From IMG/VR virus record IMGVR_UViG_3300026097_000041, positions 1 to 41,981 of that record: a stretch of 41,981 nt of DNA; one strand, given 5' to 3'. Of the stretch, positions 31,507 through 39,510 are shown in pieces. The stretch's first letter is position 1; each line of letters opens with the position of its first letter. A program made the position numbers and the translations under genes. The notes beneath the pieces are model-generated. The model saw only the letters and a list, made by a program, of their open reading frames with translations. It was not told where the DNA came from and searched no databases. Source of the stretch: a virus.

Positions 31507-32254
31507 AGGATTTATCGGTAGTGCGTTATACAGACGCCTAACAACAAAGGGTCACGATGTACATGGAATTGACATTAAGCAAGGTCCGCAGTTTGACTTG
31601 CTACATTATACTGATTGGCCTGAGGTAGATCTTGTTGTACACCTAGCAGGCAAGAGCGGTGTACGTGAAAGTGCAGGCGATCCTGCCAGTTACTGGTTTA
31701 ATAACGTAGAAGCAAGCAGACGACTATTTGATCGTTACGAAGGTACACGTATACTATATGCGAGCAGTTCGAGTGCTTACGAGCCCGATTTGAACCCTTA
31801 TGCAGCAAGCAAGTATGTATTAGAAGAACTATCTGAACGTTATAGTCCATTAGATATGTTAGGTATGCGTTTTCATACAGTGTACTCGGATAGTTGCCCT
31901 AGAGAAAATATGTTTTTTAACAAACTGCGCAACGGTACACTAGAATATACAACTAGACACTATAGAGATTTTATACATCTAGAAGATGTGCTAGACGCAA
32001 TTGAAATATTAATCAGTAAACCTCACATAAAAGGTACTATTGATATTGGTACGGGGCATCCTGTTAGGATCCAAGACTTAGCACCAGATCTACCGGTTCG
32101 TCTAAATACCCCAGGAGAGAGGAGTTGGACTTGTGCTAACATGGAAAAAATGCGAGCACTGGGCTTTGAACCTAAATATACAGTAGAAAAATTCTTGACA
32201 GACAACAATATAGGCAATATAATAAACTTATTTAATGGAGAAAAGGTAACATGA
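31481..32254 (+). CDS. NAD-dependent sugar epimerase/dehydratase (extended SDR)
   Basis: A 257-residue Rossmann protein with G7-x-x-G10-x-x-G13 (TGHRGFIG), a Ser-rich YASSSSAYE segment and the catalytic Y-x3-K in NPYAASKY. This is the UDP-glucose-4-epimerase-like family. It overlaps the PMM-like gene by 26 bases. Together they could make a sugar nucleotide for the glycosyltransferase at 36337; inference. A perfect promoter for the next gene lies in its last codons. Confidence 0.85.
   Translation: MNILLTGHRGFIGSALYRRLTTKGHDVHGIDIKQGPQFDLLHYTDWPEVDLVVHLAGKSGVRESAGDPASYWFNNVEASRRLFDRYEGTRILYASSSSAYEPDLNPYAASKYVLEELSERYSPLDMLGMRFHTVYSDSCPRENMFFNKLRNGTLEYTTRHYRDFIHLEDVLDAIEILISKPHIKGTIDIGTGHPVRIQDLAPDLPVRLNTPGERSWTCANMEKMRALGFEPKYTVEKFLTDNNIGNIINLFNGEKVT
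32195..32223 (+). promoter_or_regulatory. Host-type promoter TTGACA-17-TATAAT inside the epimerase gene
   Basis: Perfect consensus: TTGACA 32195-32200, TATAAT 32218-32223. It lies 28 bases before the clamp ATG, which has its own GGAG site. Confidence 0.8.
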
Positions 32255-32991
32255 AAGACATCCTACAAGACATTGTAGCACATACACACTCGCTAGGCTT
32301 TTTGAGTATTGTAAAGGTTACAGCAGAAGACTCGACACAAATTGACTCAATGGCGGATGACCGTTCAGTTATTTTGAGTGCAGAAACACACAATACGGTT
32401 GGAGAATTTACAGGCACATTTGGTATGCCTAATCTAGACAAACTTAACCTACATCTAAAGAATCCAGAGTATCAAAAAGATGCTAAGATTGATGTGGTAC
32501 AAGCAGAACGCAACGGCGAAACAATTCCTACACACATTCATTTTGAAAATGAAGCTGGAGACTTTCAAAACGATTATCGCTTTATGAACAAAGCAATTAT
32601 CGAAGAAAAAATGAAAACGGTTAAATTTAAAGGCGCAAACTGGAATGTTGTGTTTAAACCCAGTATGGCAGCAATTTCTCGAATGAAACTACAAAGTGCA
32701 GCACATTCAGAAGAACCAACATTTAATGTAAGCACTAAAGACACAGGTGGTGTAACTGATCTAGTGTTTAGTTTTGGTGATGCTAGTACACACGCAGGTA
32801 GCTTTGTATTCGAATCAGGTGTAGAAGGTACACTACAACACACATGGAGTTGGCCTGTAGCGCAAGTACAAGCAATCTTAGGATTAAGCGGCGATATTAC
32901 TATGAGTATTTCAGATCAAGGCGCTATGATGATCTCAGTAGATAGCGGTATGGCCAAGTACGATTATATACTCCCAGCACAGAGCAAGTAA
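32251..32991 (+). CDS. DNA polymerase sliding clamp (T4 gp45 type)
   Basis: A 246-residue protein. The pattern of two similar beta/alpha halves with FGMPNLDKLNLHLKN and a C-terminal half ending MAKYDYILPAQSK matches marine T4-like sliding clamps. The clamp tethers the polymerase and, in T4, activates late transcription together with gp55 and gp33. Gene context supports this: a dedicated promoter, and placement after the polymerase block. Sequence identity to T4 itself is low. Confidence 0.8.
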   Translation: MKDILQDIVAHTHSLGFLSIVKVTAEDSTQIDSMADDRSVILSAETHNTVGEFTGTFGMPNLDKLNLHLKNPEYQKDAKIDVVQAERNGETIPTHIHFENEAGDFQNDYRFMNKAIIEEKMKTVKFKGANWNVVFKPSMAAISRMKLQSAAHSEEPTFNVSTKDTGGVTDLVFSFGDASTHAGSFVFESGVEGTLQHTWSWPVAQVQAILGLSGDITMSISDQGAMMISVDSGMAKYDYILPAQSK

Positions 32992-32993
32992 GA

Positions 32994-34625
32994 ATGAATA
33001 AAGACCTAACCGCAGCACAAAACGATTACGCACACTTCTTGCCTGCACTAAGTGGGTTTTATGCAACCTATGTGGGCAAGCAGCGTTATCCTGATCCTGT
33101 CAAAGGTCCTTATGTTCCTGACAATCGTATTCCTAGCAACTTCCAAAATAATGTTGAAAGTCTTAACTATCTTAATGCAAAAGAAGGTGCGTTCACTTAC
33201 AAGTGGACGCTCTACTCTGCAGGACACGCTGACTTAGATGTTAACAAGCATGTTCCTAAAGAAGATATGATTAGGAACAGAGATCGTGAAAATACTTGGT
33301 TGCTAGGCGACAGTGGTGGCTTCCAGATTGGTAAGGGTGTTTGGGAAGGTGATTGGAAAGATCCTAATTGCCCTAAGGCACAAAAGAAACGTGACGGTGT
33401 CCTACGTTGGATGGACGCTTACATGGACTATGGAATGATTCTTGATATTCCGGCGTGGGTTGCACGTAGCCCTGCAGGTGCAAAGGCAACAGGTATCAGC
33501 ACATATGACGAAGCTGTTGCTGCAACACGCATCAACAATGACTACTGGATGAAGCATAGAACAGGTGCTTGTAAGTTCCTAAACGTTCTACAGGGTGAGA
33601 ATCACGCAGATGCAGATGACTGGTACGAGCAAATGAAAGACTATTGCGATCCAGTCAAGTATCCAGACAATCACTTTAACGGGTGGTCAATGGGTGGTCA
33701 GAACATGTGTGACGTACACTTATTACTCAAGCGTATTGTAGCACTGCACTACGACGGATTACTACAAAGCGGTGTACACGATGTAATGCACTTCCTTGGC
33801 ACAAGTAAACTAGAGTGGGCTTGCTTGCTAACAGACGTACAACGGGCTGTACGCAAGTACTACAACCCAACGTTTATGGTTACCTTTGATTGTGCAAGTC
33901 CTTTCCTTGCAACAGCAAACGGACAAGTTTATACTTCTAACGAAACACCAGATAGAGGTAAATGGACCTATCGAATGTTGCCTAGTGTAGATGAACTAAA
34001 GTATGCTACTGACACACGAACATTTAAAGATGCTACTACACAAGATGGTATTTTTAAAGTATTTGAAGATAGTCCACTAACTGACGGATTGCTAGTAAGC
34101 GACATTTGTACATACAAAAAAGGTGATCGTAATAAAATTGGTGTGCCTAAAGTAAGTGCAGGCGAAGTTGAACTTGACAAGAACGATCAACCTGTACTAG
34201 ACAAAGACGGCAATCAAATCGTTCGCAAGAAAGACTCAACAAGCTGGGATAGCTTTAGTTATGCTATTCAGATGGGTCATAACGTATGGACGCACATCAA
34301 TGCTGTACAAGAAGCTAATAGACAATATGACGCAGGTGTTATCCCAAAGATGCTTGTACAAGAACAATTTGATAGAGTACTGGTTAGAGATGTAATGGAC
34401 GAAATCTTTAGTAAAACAACTAGAGAAGAGTCTTTAGAAGTCATTGAAAAGTATTCAAAACTATGGATGTCTATACCAGGCACACGAGGTGCTATTGGTA
34501 AAAAGACCGTAAACAGCTCAACATTCTTTGATGCGCTATTTGAAGTAGAACAAACTGAAGAAACAGATGAAGAAGAATTAGACGAGGCTAAATTGGAGGA
34601 ACTCGAGGATGAGCAACTATCCTGA
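32994..34625 (+). CDS. dpdA: DpdA-like DNA guanine/7-deazaguanine transglycosylase
   Basis: A 543-residue protein of the tRNA-guanine-transglycosylase fold. D106-S-G-G-F-Q111 is the substrate-binding DSGGFQ motif. D151 in LDIPAW is the candidate nucleophile. GWSMGGQ supplies the GG loop. Phage DpdA enzymes swap guanine in DNA for 7-deazaguanine bases. FolE, QueE and a QueD-like protein lie in the same block, which supports DNA modification rather than tRNA modification. The C-terminal about 35 residues are very acidic. It overlaps the YdcH-like gene by 17 bases. Confidence 0.85.
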   Translation: MNKDLTAAQNDYAHFLPALSGFYATYVGKQRYPDPVKGPYVPDNRIPSNFQNNVESLNYLNAKEGAFTYKWTLYSAGHADLDVNKHVPKEDMIRNRDRENTWLLGDSGGFQIGKGVWEGDWKDPNCPKAQKKRDGVLRWMDAYMDYGMILDIPAWVARSPAGAKATGISTYDEAVAATRINNDYWMKHRTGACKFLNVLQGENHADADDWYEQMKDYCDPVKYPDNHFNGWSMGGQNMCDVHLLLKRIVALHYDGLLQSGVHDVMHFLGTSKLEWACLLTDVQRAVRKYYNPTFMVTFDCASPFLATANGQVYTSNETPDRGKWTYRMLPSVDELKYATDTRTFKDATTQDGIFKVFEDSPLTDGLLVSDICTYKKGDRNKIGVPKVSAGEVELDKNDQPVLDKDGNQIVRKKDSTSWDSFSYAIQMGHNVWTHINAVQEANRQYDAGVIPKMLVQEQFDRVLVRDVMDEIFSKTTREESLEVIEKYSKLWMSIPGTRGAIGKKTVNSSTFFDALFEVEQTEETDEEELDEAKLEELEDEQLS

Positions 34626-34818
34626 AGAAGCTGATAAGTTAAAATCACACTTAGAAGAGCTTACTCGGAAGCATAGAGAACTTGACACAGAGCTTGAAGT
34701 AAAGTATAATAATATGACTATAACAGCAGAAGTCCGACGATTAAAAACTATGAAACTCTATCTCAAAGATGAAATTCACCGTATTAATACTAGACTTACA
34801 CAAATAGGCTTAGAATGA
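34609..34818 (+). CDS. YdcH/DUF465-like small coiled-coil protein
   Basis: A 69-residue protein matching the DUF465/YdcH pattern: LKSHLEELTRKHRELDTELE, then AEVRRLKTMKLYLKDEIHRI. This family is common in proteobacteria and of unknown function. The gene starts inside the dpdA end and contains the promoter at 34682. Confidence 0.7.
   Translation: MSNYPEEADKLKSHLEELTRKHRELDTELEVKYNNMTITAEVRRLKTMKLYLKDEIHRINTRLTQIGLE
34682..34710 (+). promoter_or_regulatory. Host-type promoter TTGACA-17-TATAAT inside the YdcH-like gene
   Basis: Perfect consensus: TTGACA 34682-34687, TATAAT 34705-34710. The start-point region TAATAATATGA is identical to that of the folE promoter (39750-39761). It would serve the genes from 34815 onward. 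Confidence 0.75.
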
Positions 34819-34946
34819 AAGAACATACCTTTAACGAACTTCTAAAAGTATTTAGAGATGCAGGTCTTGAATACTACGTTAAAAAGAACAAAGATGGTAT
34901 TGTTAAAGTCCACTTCTTAGTTAAGGAAGAAATAAATGAAGCGTGA
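34815..34946 (+). CDS. Small HicA-sized hypothetical protein
   Basis: A 43-residue basic protein (MKEHTFNELLKVFRDAGLEY...). A helix followed by strands gives a faint HicA or double-stranded-RNA-binding look, too short for a call. It overlaps both neighbours (ATGA; 11 bases). Confidence 0.5.
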   Translation: MKEHTFNELLKVFRDAGLEYYVKKNKDGIVKVHFLVKEEINEA

Positions 34947-35454
34947 GTACAAAACAGGCACAGCAGATAGTATTACATTCTTTACGGGTGTAGAAGTTGA
35001 AAAGACTCCTGCGTTCGGAATGAAGACACTATTTGTTACAGGTGTGCAGGATGTGGAAACTATTTTAAACTACGCAGCAGGACAGGGCTGCGAACACATC
35101 TTCTTTGGTGCCAATCATTCATACAATCCTGTTGTAAACGATGACTGGGAAGCGTGGGAAGATATGATCGAACACTTCCTTAAGAAAGACTTCCTTTGTA
35201 CTCTAGATATTCCATTAGATGCTTGTCGCGAGTTTCACGACGGCGGACTTGCCGAGTACGATAACTTTATTCCGCAAATTCGTGTTCCATTGCCTTACAC
35301 GAAACTTTGGAACTACAACACAATGGTTAAGATTGATGATGTAGATTTTAAGGCAACTAATCCCGGCGTCTGGTGCCATAGTTTGCACGATCTAATGGAT
35401 AGAGAAAAATTCACAGATTGGAATGAGTATAAAAATGACACAATCATCAAATGA
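34936..35454 (+). CDS. Conserved-looking protein of unknown function in the deazaguanine block
   Basis: A 172-residue protein of alternating strands and helices (MKTLFVTGVQDVETILNYAA; CEHIFFGANHSY; DFLCTLDIPLDACREF), suggestive of a TIM-barrel-like half. DFKATNPGVWCHSLHDL looks like a conserved end. No cofactor motif is visible. Its place between dpdA and the QueD-like gene makes it a candidate accessory for base modification; inference only. A ribosome site GGAAGAAAT precedes the ATG. Confidence 0.75.
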   Translation: MKREYKTGTADSITFFTGVEVEKTPAFGMKTLFVTGVQDVETILNYAAGQGCEHIFFGANHSYNPVVNDDWEAWEDMIEHFLKKDFLCTLDIPLDACREFHDGGLAEYDNFIPQIRVPLPYTKLWNYNTMVKIDDVDFKATNPGVWCHSLHDLMDREKFTDWNEYKNDTIIK

Positions 35455-35656
35455 CAGAGATAGAGAACTTGTAGGTATATTAGATTCTATTGAGAGTCAT
35501 ATAAAAGAACTTGTAAAGATTACAAAAGAAAATAACGAAGTTTTAAAAACTATGGACTGGAAACTTTGGGAACAAATGAAAGTATTAAAATCGCAAGCAT
35601 ATGCAGATAATCTTGAAATATTTGAGCCACAAGAGCTTGACAAAGACAACAAATGA
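35435..35656 (+). CDS. Small coiled-coil protein
   Basis: 73 residues from the ATG at 35435; an ATG at 35423 would add four residues. A heptad-rich helix (ILDSIESHIKELVKITKENN) is followed by an acidic end. It overlaps the previous gene. The function is unknown. Confidence 0.6.
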   Translation: MTQSSNDRDRELVGILDSIESHIKELVKITKENNEVLKTMDWKLWEQMKVLKSQAYADNLEIFEPQELDKDNK

Positions 35657-35671
35657 GTATAGTATTAAACA

Positions 35672-36115
35672 ATGCAAGAACGCTATCACGATTACATATT
35701 ACGTAGAATGAGAGAAGAAAACAACAATATGCAAAACGCAGAACGTAGTATTTGGGTAACCTTTGCTAAAGAAGGTGTACACATGTACCCAGGCGCAGAT
35801 ACTGATCCTAAACTAGCAACTGGCGATTGGGATGACGTAAGTTTCCTTGGTATTCCACATCGTCATATCTTCCATTTCCGTGTGCGCATCGAAGTATTCC
35901 ACAACGATCGCGACATTGAATTCATTCAGTTTAAACGCTGGATGCAACGACTCTATGACGTCGAAGGCGTACTAGAGTTAAACCACAAGTCATGTGAGAT
36001 GATCGCAGATGACTTGTATCAAGAAATCGCTGCAAAGTATCCCGGCCGCTTTGTAGAGATTAGTGTCGCTGAAGACAACGAAAACGGCTGTTCTATTTTT
36101 TACCCTAAGTCATAA
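35672..36115 (+). CDS. QueD/PTPS-like T-fold protein
   Basis: A 147-residue protein aligning by eye with QueD (6-carboxy-tetrahydropterin synthase). VTFAKEGVHMYPG and IPHRHIFHFRVRIEV supply three His like the zinc ligands, IEFIQFKRWM matches the DFxxLK region, and SCEMIADDLYQEI plus ISVAEDNENGCSIFY match the C-terminal Glu region. The catalytic Cys four residues before HxH is Leu here, and the DH pair is not kept. The chemistry may therefore differ. The start is uncertain: no ribosome site precedes 35672, and ATGs at 35708 or 35729 keep the whole domain. Confidence 0.65.
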   Translation: MQERYHDYILRRMREENNNMQNAERSIWVTFAKEGVHMYPGADTDPKLATGDWDDVSFLGIPHRHIFHFRVRIEVFHNDRDIEFIQFKRWMQRLYDVEGVLELNHKSCEMIADDLYQEIAAKYPGRFVEISVAEDNENGCSIFYPKS

Positions 36116-36130
36116 CAAGAGGAATATATT

Positions 36131-36334
36131 ATGACAATTGCTAACCCAGCAGTGAATAAAGTGTTTAACGATCTTGAAGCATACAAAGACTGGTGTCGTT
36201 TTGAAGGTAAGGTGTTTGACGAAAAAGCACTTTATAAGAAAAATGATCCAAATTGGATTGCGTATCAAAAGTATCAAGGCTGGCTTCGATCTAAAGCACG
36301 TAATACTGAACGTAATAACACTCGGAGAAATTAA
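36131..36334 (+). CDS. Small hypothetical protein
   Basis: A 67-residue basic protein. The core AYKDWCRFEGKVFDEKALYK and PNWIAYQKYQGW looks conserved and aromatic-rich, with an Arg/Asn tail. A good AGAGGA ribosome site is present. The function is unknown. Confidence 0.7.
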   Translation: MTIANPAVNKVFNDLEAYKDWCRFEGKVFDEKALYKKNDPNWIAYQKYQGWLRSKARNTERNNTRRN

Positions 36335-36336
36335 TT

Positions 36337-37413
36337 ATGACCATCTACATTGTAGACATTGAAGCTGTAGACACACGCTATACTAAGCAATGGAAAGAAT
36401 ATCTTCCAAAGCAACTTCAACATGCTACAAATGTAGATGTTCGAGTGATTAGCGGTGGGGAAACGCCTCAGGCAACTACGCCTGGGGCTTTCCTTAACTT
36501 CGGTGGTACTAACGTTTATAAATCGAAACAGCTCGAACAGATTGGCGAGATGTTTTGCAACGGAGAAATTAAAGATGGAGATTATTTCCTATATACGGAT
36601 GCGTGGAACCCTACTGTTATCCAGTTGCGCTACATGGCTGAACTCCTTGGGGTCGACATTGGAATCGGTGGCCTTTGGCATGCTGGTAGCTATGATCCTC
36701 ATGATTTCCTTGGTAGGCTGATAGGAGACGCACCTTGGGTACGTAATGCAGAAGCAAGTATGTTTCATGTGTACGACGACAACTTTTTTGCTACAGACTT
36801 TCATATAGACTTGTTTGCACAAGGCTTGTTTGACGAAGACGACTCAGATGAACTACGTGAATACTATCCTAGTATCAAGCGTGTAGGCTGGCCTATGGAG
36901 TATTTGAAAGATAGTCTTACACAATATAAAGGAATGGAAAAGCGAAATCTTATCTTGTTTCCACATCGTGTAGCATCAGAGAAACAAGTAGATATATTTC
37001 GTGACCTAGCAGAACAATTACCTGAATATGAGTTTGTTGTGTGTCAAGAGCGTGAACTTACTAAGAATGAGTATCACAATTTGTTAGGTGAAGCAAAGAT
37101 GGTATTCTCTGCTAACTTGCAAGAAACACTCGGAATCAGTTGGTACGAAGGTGCTATTACTAATGCTATTCCCATGGTTCCTGATAGACTCAGCTACACA
37201 GAAATGGCACTACCTGAGTTTAAATATCCAAGTGCGTGGACTGAAGATTTTGCAGCCTATAGACAGCACAGAGGCGAGGTTGTTGATCGCGTAAGAGAAT
37301 ATATGGAAAATTACAATGACTATTTGGTCAGCCTTAACAAACAGGTTACAAAACTTAATAAAGAGTTCTTCTCAGGAAAAGAACTCTACGGAGCAATTGC
37401 AGATGGACGATGA
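36337..37413 (+). CDS. GT-B-type glycosyltransferase
   Basis: A 358-residue protein with the GT4-like C-terminal half: RNLILFPHRVASEKQVDIFR, then EYEFVVCQE, GEAKMVFSANLQETLGISWYEGAITNAIPMVP (a donor-binding EX-type region) and DRLSYTEM. The N-terminal half is a second Rossmann-like domain. The acceptor may be phage DNA, given the neighbouring deazaguanine genes, or a surface glycan. An unusual G+C-rich hairpin lies in codons about 41-53. A ribosome site, CGGAG, precedes the ATG. Confidence 0.8.
   Translation: MTIYIVDIEAVDTRYTKQWKEYLPKQLQHATNVDVRVISGGETPQATTPGAFLNFGGTNVYKSKQLEQIGEMFCNGEIKDGDYFLYTDAWNPTVIQLRYMAELLGVDIGIGGLWHAGSYDPHDFLGRLIGDAPWVRNAEASMFHVYDDNFFATDFHIDLFAQGLFDEDDSDELREYYPSIKRVGWPMEYLKDSLTQYKGMEKRNLILFPHRVASEKQVDIFRDLAEQLPEYEFVVCQERELTKNEYHNLLGEAKMVFSANLQETLGISWYEGAITNAIPMVPDRLSYTEMALPEFKYPSAWTEDFAAYRQHRGEVVDRVREYMENYNDYLVSLNKQVTKLNKEFFSGKELYGAIADGR
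36459..36493 (+). repeat. Strong 14-bp hairpin inside the glycosyltransferase gene
   Basis: Left arm 36459-36473 and right arm 36480-36493 pair over 14 bp with one G-U pair and one bulged C; the loop is AACTAC. It is a G+C-rich patch in an AT-rich genome. No T-run follows, so it is not a classical terminator. Confidence 0.7.
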
Positions 37414-37741
37414 CGAGTATACTATAGATATATCGACTATGGACGGAACTACTAGTACTATTACTTTAACTGCTCCTGTAGATGCTAATGTAGGCGACGT
37501 ATGGCTTGATACAAATGTGTATTCTATAGATAATTCTTGGATTACAATAGATGACACTATTGATATAAGTGGTATTACTTTAACTGAGCCTGTTGAGTTT
37601 GAAGATACTATGCCTAGTGTTGCCAAAGTAGAAGATATGTGCAATGATTATCCAGCATTAGAGAAAGCCTATGAAAACTTTAAAACAATTTACAAAATGG
37701 TTCACCAAGACTGGCAAGGAAGACAAGACGAAGAATCTTGA
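37403..37741 (+). CDS. Beta-rich hypothetical protein with YPALxKAYENF tail
   Basis: 112 residues from the ATG at 37403, which has a GGAG upstream and overlaps the glycosyltransferase stop. Residues 1-70 are acidic and strand-rich (MDGTTSTITLTAPVDANVGD). The C-terminus DYPALEKAYENFKTIYKMV resembles the ends of the next proteins at 37764 and 38353. A virion accessory role is possible; unproven. Confidence 0.65.
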   Translation: MDDDEYTIDISTMDGTTSTITLTAPVDANVGDVWLDTNVYSIDNSWITIDDTIDISGITLTEPVEFEDTMPSVAKVEDMCNDYPALEKAYENFKTIYKMVHQDWQGRQDEES

Positions 37742-37763
37742 TTATAATCCAGGACAGGATTAT

Positions 37764-38174
37764 ATGAAGCGCATACGCGAACGAAAACAGGCAGAAAAGA
37801 AGCGGTTAGAGAAATGGCGAAAAGAAATGAAAACAACATTTAATTCTACATACAATACAAACTCTTCTATTGGACACTTGCCGGGATCTGTTACTGCTAA
37901 AAACACTAGTACTATTACTAGAAATAATATTAGCAACAGTGCTATTATTATGAACGGTGATCCTACTAATGGTAGTATGCAAGTCAACGTTCCGCTGATG
38001 GTAGATGGCAGAGACGTTATGAAAGAACTTGACGAGATGCGTGATAGTCTGTTATTATTAAAGCGAGACGTAGACATGGAAGAGAAGTATCCTAGACTAC
38101 GAGAAATAAAAGACGAATACGAACGTGCTCTTGAAAAATATAAAACATTTGATGCAATAAAGGAATCTAAGTAA
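37764..38174 (+). CDS. Hypothetical protein with beta-roll-like middle and coiled end
   Basis: 136 residues from the ATG at 37764 (AGGACAGGA upstream). An ATG at 37671 would add 31 residues but overlap the previous gene by 71 bases. A basic helix (RIRERKQAEKKRLEKWRKEM) is followed by Asn/Thr/Ser-rich repeats (NTSTITRNNISNSAIIMNGD) and then a helical end with EEKYPRLREIKDEYERAL. No family is recognised. Confidence 0.6.
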   Translation: MKRIRERKQAEKKRLEKWRKEMKTTFNSTYNTNSSIGHLPGSVTAKNTSTITRNNISNSAIIMNGDPTNGSMQVNVPLMVDGRDVMKELDEMRDSLLLLKRDVDMEEKYPRLREIKDEYERALEKYKTFDAIKESK

Positions 38175-38356
38175 TGGCAATGAATCATCAACCTAAAAAG
38201 AATACCGATCAAGAAATGATCGATGCGTTTCTTAAAAAGGGCGGTGCTGTTACTGTAGGAAAAACTAAACCTATGCCTAGTGAACTTGGCATTAGTAACA
38301 ATCAATGGAACAACAAACTATCCAAAGCAGAAAAAAACGCAAAGGACGGCAAGTGA
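38174..38356 (+). CDS. Small protein with FLKKGG motif
   Basis: A 60-residue basic protein. EMIDAFLKKGGAVTVGK parallels the protein at 3739-3906. The C-terminal half (LGISNNQWNNKLSKAEKNAK) differs. A short nucleic-acid-binding role is possible. The start overlaps the upstream stop (TAATG). Confidence 0.65.
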   Translation: MAMNHQPKKNTDQEMIDAFLKKGGAVTVGKTKPMPSELGISNNQWNNKLSKAEKNAKDGK

Positions 38357-38655
38357 TACCAGTTCATACAGATTTTCAAATTCCATACACTTGTAACGGT
38401 GAGGAGCGTGGCGTTGAAGGCGAAGTTCGGGCAATCAACGGTCAGTTAAAAGTTTTTAACGGCAGCATGTGGGAACAAGTACACAATGATGCTTGGGTGG
38501 ATAGTATTGATCTAGGAACTGTTGTAGAATGGGCTAAACAAAAAATGGAGCAAGAACTGCGTGAACAGGCGTTGGCAGAACAGTTTCCCGCATTTGCTAA
38601 AGCAAAAGAAAACTACGAGTTAATAAAGAGGTTAGTAGAAAATGAAGTGGCTTAA
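38353..38655 (+). CDS. Hypothetical protein
   Basis: 100 residues from the GTG at 38353, overlapping the upstream stop as GTGA, with an AGGA nearby. A longer frame from 38305 would cover the previous gene. An N-terminal beta domain (VRAINGQLKVFNGSMWEQV) is followed by a helical end, EQFPAFAKAKENYELIKRL, like the tails of the genes at 37403 and 37764. Confidence 0.65.
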   Translation: MIPVHTDFQIPYTCNGEERGVEGEVRAINGQLKVFNGSMWEQVHNDAWVDSIDLGTVVEWAKQKMEQELREQALAEQFPAFAKAKENYELIKRLVENEVA

Positions 38656-38926
38656 GAGCAAAGTAATCAAATGGGTCCGCGAAGATTGGGACGCACAATA
38701 CGAGAAGAATGCTGTATCAGGCATTCGATTAGATGAAAGTGTTCGTATGGATGCAGAACCTACTCTAAACTTCCGTGTATTCCCAGCAGTAGGTGGACAG
38801 GTTGTAGAGTTTAGACGCTATGATCGCGTAAAAGATCATAGCGATGTTACTACATACATCATCAACAAAGATGATGACTTTGGCGAAAAGATTAGTAAGA
38901 TTGCAAACTTGGAGTTGCTCAAATGA
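38642..38926 (+). CDS. Hypothetical protein
   Basis: A 94-residue protein: a basic Trp-rich start (MKWLKSKVIKWVREDWD), then a beta-rich part (TLNFRVFPAVGGQVVEFRRYD). It overlaps both neighbours. No domain is recognised. Confidence 0.7.
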   Translation: MKWLKSKVIKWVREDWDAQYEKNAVSGIRLDESVRMDAEPTLNFRVFPAVGGQVVEFRRYDRVKDHSDVTTYIINKDDDFGEKISKIANLELLK

Positions 38927-39486
38927 TTAAAAAACATTATTACAGCTGGCAAGACGTTGAAGACGCTTGTGTAAACATTGCACTACAGATGTACAAAGAC
39001 AACTGGCGTCCTGACTATATTGTAGGCATTACTAGAGGTGGCAACGTACCTGCTACTATTTTATCTAACATGCTAGATGTTCGTTGCGAAGCACTAAAGG
39101 TTAGTTTGCGTGATGACGAAATGGGTCCAGAAAGCAATCTTTGGATGGCAGAAGATGCATTTGGTTATGTAGACGCAGAAGAACAAAAAGATGTCGGATG
39201 TCGCTGGGATAATAAGAAACGTAAAAACATTCTTGTTGTAGATGACATCAACGACACTGGTGCTACGTTTAACTGGATCAAACAAGACTGGCAGAGCAGT
39301 TGTTTGCCAAACGAAGACACCGCTTGGAATAGTGTTTGGAATGGCGACATAGCAAATGTAAGATTTGCAACTATTACAGAAAACCTGTCAAGTGAGTTTG
39401 GTGGTGTGCGCTACAGCGCACACGAAGTTAACAAAGCAGAAGACCCCTGCTGGTTGGTATTCCCCTGGGAAAACGTCGGACAATAA
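38923..39486 (+). CDS. Purine-type phosphoribosyltransferase
   Basis: A 187-residue type I phosphoribosyltransferase. The PRPP-binding loop is NILVVDDINDTGATF. YIVGITRGGNVPATILSNML is the usual first loop. The closest look is to xanthine/hypoxanthine/guanine enzymes (Gpt type). It could salvage the guanine released by DpdA, or load a deazaguanine base onto ribose; both are inference from context. It is coupled to the previous gene by ATGA. Confidence 0.85.
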   Translation: MIKKHYYSWQDVEDACVNIALQMYKDNWRPDYIVGITRGGNVPATILSNMLDVRCEALKVSLRDDEMGPESNLWMAEDAFGYVDAEEQKDVGCRWDNKKRKNILVVDDINDTGATFNWIKQDWQSSCLPNEDTAWNSVWNGDIANVRFATITENLSSEFGGVRYSAHEVNKAEDPCWLVFPWENVGQ

Positions 39487-39510
39487 CAAATCATAACATA
39501 GGAAAGGAAT

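Noticed and set aside
35637-35665. TTGACA-17-TAGTAT just before the QueD-like gene
   Set aside because: The -10 has two mismatches, and the start point would fall on or beyond the first ATG. Kept only as a hint that the true start of that gene is further downstream.
35653-35706. 17-codon frame starting at ATGAGTATAG
   Set aside because: Too short, no ribosome site, and it overlaps the start of the QueD-like gene without further support.
37671-37763. 31-residue N-terminal extension of the gene at 37764
   Set aside because: It would overlap the preceding gene by 71 bases. The inner ATG has a better ribosome site, though the extension cannot be excluded.
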